This document shows, in pieces, positions 5,227-6,224 of a stretch of DNA of 6,224 bases. The DNA comes from Actinomycetes bacterium (GTDB lineage Bacteria > Actinomycetota > Acidimicrobiia > Acidimicrobiales > JAKAOS01): the NCBI GenBank assembly GCA_021790615.1, contig JAJYGW010000385.1, forward strand, positions 1 to 6,224. Direction: 5' to 3'. The notes under the pieces are model-generated. The model saw only the letters and a program-made list of their open reading frames with translations, was not told where the DNA came from and did not search any database. The translations under genes were made by a program, and so were the position numbers. The first letter of the stretch is position 1. The number at the start of each line of letters is the position of its first letter.

Positions 5227-6224
5227 GACGCTCCTTCCGGGGTTCGGAGAATCTGGAGTGCGGTGCCGACGACAGCGTCGACGGTGAAGCCGAGCTCGGC
5301 GAGGACGACCTCGCCGGGGGCGGAGGCGCCGAAGCGGTCCAGGTGCACGCCCGCGTCCTCCCAGGCTGCCCACCCGAACGACGCGGCCGCCTCCACGCCG
5401 ACCCGAGGGACGCCCGGTGGGAGGACCGACGCGCGGTACGCCTCGTCCTGCGCCGCGAAGCGATCCCAGCTCGGGAACGAGACAACCCGTGCAGCGAAGC
5501 CGGCTGCGGCGAGGAGGGGAACGGCGCCCAGGCAGAGCTGGACCTCGCTCCCGGTGCCGATCAGGACGACGTCGGGCTCGGTGCTGGGGTCGTCGAGCAC
5601 GTAGGCCCCGCGCCCGACGAGGTCACGCCGTTCGGCAGTACCGGGGAGCACGGGGAGGTCCTGACGGCTCAGGACCAGCGCAACCGGACCGCTCCCCTCG
5701 ACGGCGAGCTGCCAGGCGGCGGCGCACTCGTTCGCGTCGGCGGGGCGGAAGAGCGACAGGCCGGGCATCGCGCGCATCGCCGCGAGATGCTCGACGGGCT
5801 GGTGGGTGGGGCCGTCCTGGCCGAGGCCGATCGAGTCGTGCGTCCAGAAGTAGATGACCTTCGTCCGTGACAGGGCGGCGATGCGGACGGCCGGGCGGAG
5901 GTAGTCGCTGAAGACGAAGAAGGTCCCGCCGACCGGGAGCACGCCGCCGTGTGCAGCCATGCCGTTCATCGCAGCGGCCATGCCGAGCTCGCGGATCCCG
6001 TAGTGGACCTGGCGACCCGCGGGGGTCTCCCCGGACTGCGTCTCGGCACCCGGGAGGAGCGTGCCGGTGTTCCCGGTGAGGTCTGCGGCGCCGGTCATGA
6101 GCCCGGGGATGCCCGGAGCCGTCGCCGCCAGGCACGCCCCCACCGCCTTTCGGGTCGCGACACGCGCGCCCACCTCGAAGGTCGGCAGCGCGGACTCCCA
6201 CCCCTCGAGGGGCAGGCCCGCCAG
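5223..6224 (-). CDS. tkt: Transketolase, C-terminal half, 5' end cut by window edge
   Basis: The last 333 residues of a protein that is usually 650–700 long; the N-terminal diphosphate-binding domain lies outside the window. Transketolase is a thiamine diphosphate enzyme that moves two-carbon units between ketose and aldose phosphates in the non-oxidative pentose phosphate pathway. The pyrimidine-binding domain is seen from VATRKAVG (22–29 of the fragment), with ADLTGNTGT (47–55) and [15 protein letters not shown] (74–88), whose Glu79 is the glutamate that activates the cofactor. The block [20 protein letters not shown] (128–147) is diagnostic for transketolase and carries the substrate-binding histidine and aspartate. 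FRPADANE (159–166) follows, then a C-terminal domain with [11 protein letters not shown] (220–230). The frame is open through to base 6224; a GTG at 6173 is an internal valine, not a start. The stop overlaps the tal ATG by 4 bases. Confidence 0.97.
   Translation of the reverse strand: MAGLPLEGWESALPTFEVGARVATRKAVGACLAATAPGIPGLMTGAADLTGNTGTLLPGAETQSGETPAGRQVHYGIRELGMAAAMNGMAAHGGVLPVGGTFFVFSDYLRPAVRIAALSRTKVIYFWTHDSIGLGQDGPTHQPVEHLAAMRAMPGLSLFRPADANECAAAWQLAVEGSGPVALVLSRQDLPVLPGTAERRDLVGRGAYVLDDPSTEPDVVLIGTGSEVQLCLGAVPLLAAAGFAARVVSFPSWDRFAAQDEAYRASVLPPGVPRVGVEAAASFGWAAWEDAGVHLDRFGASAPGEVVLAELGFTVDAVVGTALQILRTPEGAS
5231..5238 (-). promoter_or_regulatory. Shine-Dalgarno site of tal, inside the end of tkt
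   Basis: The minus strand reads GGAAGGAGCGTCATG: a strong GGAAGGAG, four bases, then the ATG of tal. It is the strongest ribosome site in the window and fixes the tal start in the overlap with tkt. The downstream overlapped starts (zwf, opcA) lack such a site. Confidence 0.75.

Noticed and set aside
5227..5373. A 49-codon N-terminal extension of transaldolase starting at 5373
   Set aside because: It lies inside the tkt coding end in another frame, while the ATG at 5226 has a strong Shine-Dalgarno and gives the normal family N-terminus.
4088..5485. The zwf frame stays open through all of tal and into tkt, making an apparent 973-residue protein
   Set aside because: G6PDH homology begins near codon 23 after the GTG at 4087; the rest is an out-of-frame reading of tal and tkt.
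1..6224. Search for a novel defence system, mobile element, CRISPR array or RNA gene
   Set aside because: All six protein genes belong to known metabolic families in a conserved order, composition is even across the window, and no direct-repeat array, transposase or tRNA-like fold was seen by eye.

Overview
The window comes from a very GC-rich genome (roughly 70% G+C by eye, with G or C at most third codon positions). Every gene I can support reads on the minus strand, so transcription runs from the right edge to the left. The gene order tkt–tal–zwf–opcA–pgl is the classic pentose-phosphate cluster of Actinomycetota, and opcA is largely confined to Actinomycetota and Cyanobacteria. The next gene encodes a CofG-type radical SAM enzyme of coenzyme F420 synthesis. 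Together these suggest a high-GC, F420-making actinobacterium. I cannot settle the class; Acidimicrobiia or a similar deep lineage is only a guess.

Layout in transcription order: the 3' half of a transketolase gene (5223–6224, cut by the right edge); transaldolase (4084–5226); glucose-6-phosphate dehydrogenase (2564–4087); the G6PDH assembly protein OpcA (1551–2567); an untranslated or barely translated gap of 111 bases holding a strong hairpin (1460–1501); 6-phosphogluconolactonase (702–1439); a 9-base gap; and the 5' part of a CofG or FbiC gene (1–692, cut by the left edge). The first four genes are joined by 4-base stop/start overlaps (ATGA, GTGA, GTGA), so they look translationally coupled. 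No promoter is visible inside the window; the operon promoter is probably to the right of it.

The genes work together as follows. Zwf, with OpcA as helper, oxidises glucose-6-phosphate to 6-phosphogluconolactone and yields NADPH. Pgl opens the lactone. Transketolase and transaldolase shuttle the sugar phosphates of the non-oxidative branch back to glycolysis. The 6-phosphogluconate dehydrogenase is not in the window. The adjacent FO synthase gene makes the deazaflavin core of F420, a cofactor that in some actinobacteria is itself reduced with glucose-6-phosphate, so the neighbourhood may have a redox-supply logic.

This is mostly ordinary central metabolism and I see no clear undescribed system. 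The points most worth a second look are the long hairpin and the overlapping 41-codon frame between opcA and pgl, the complete absence of cysteine from Tal, Zwf and OpcA, and the pgl–cofG linkage. No stretch over 300 bases lacks a gene; I saw no tRNA or rRNA gene, CRISPR array, insertion sequence or attachment site.
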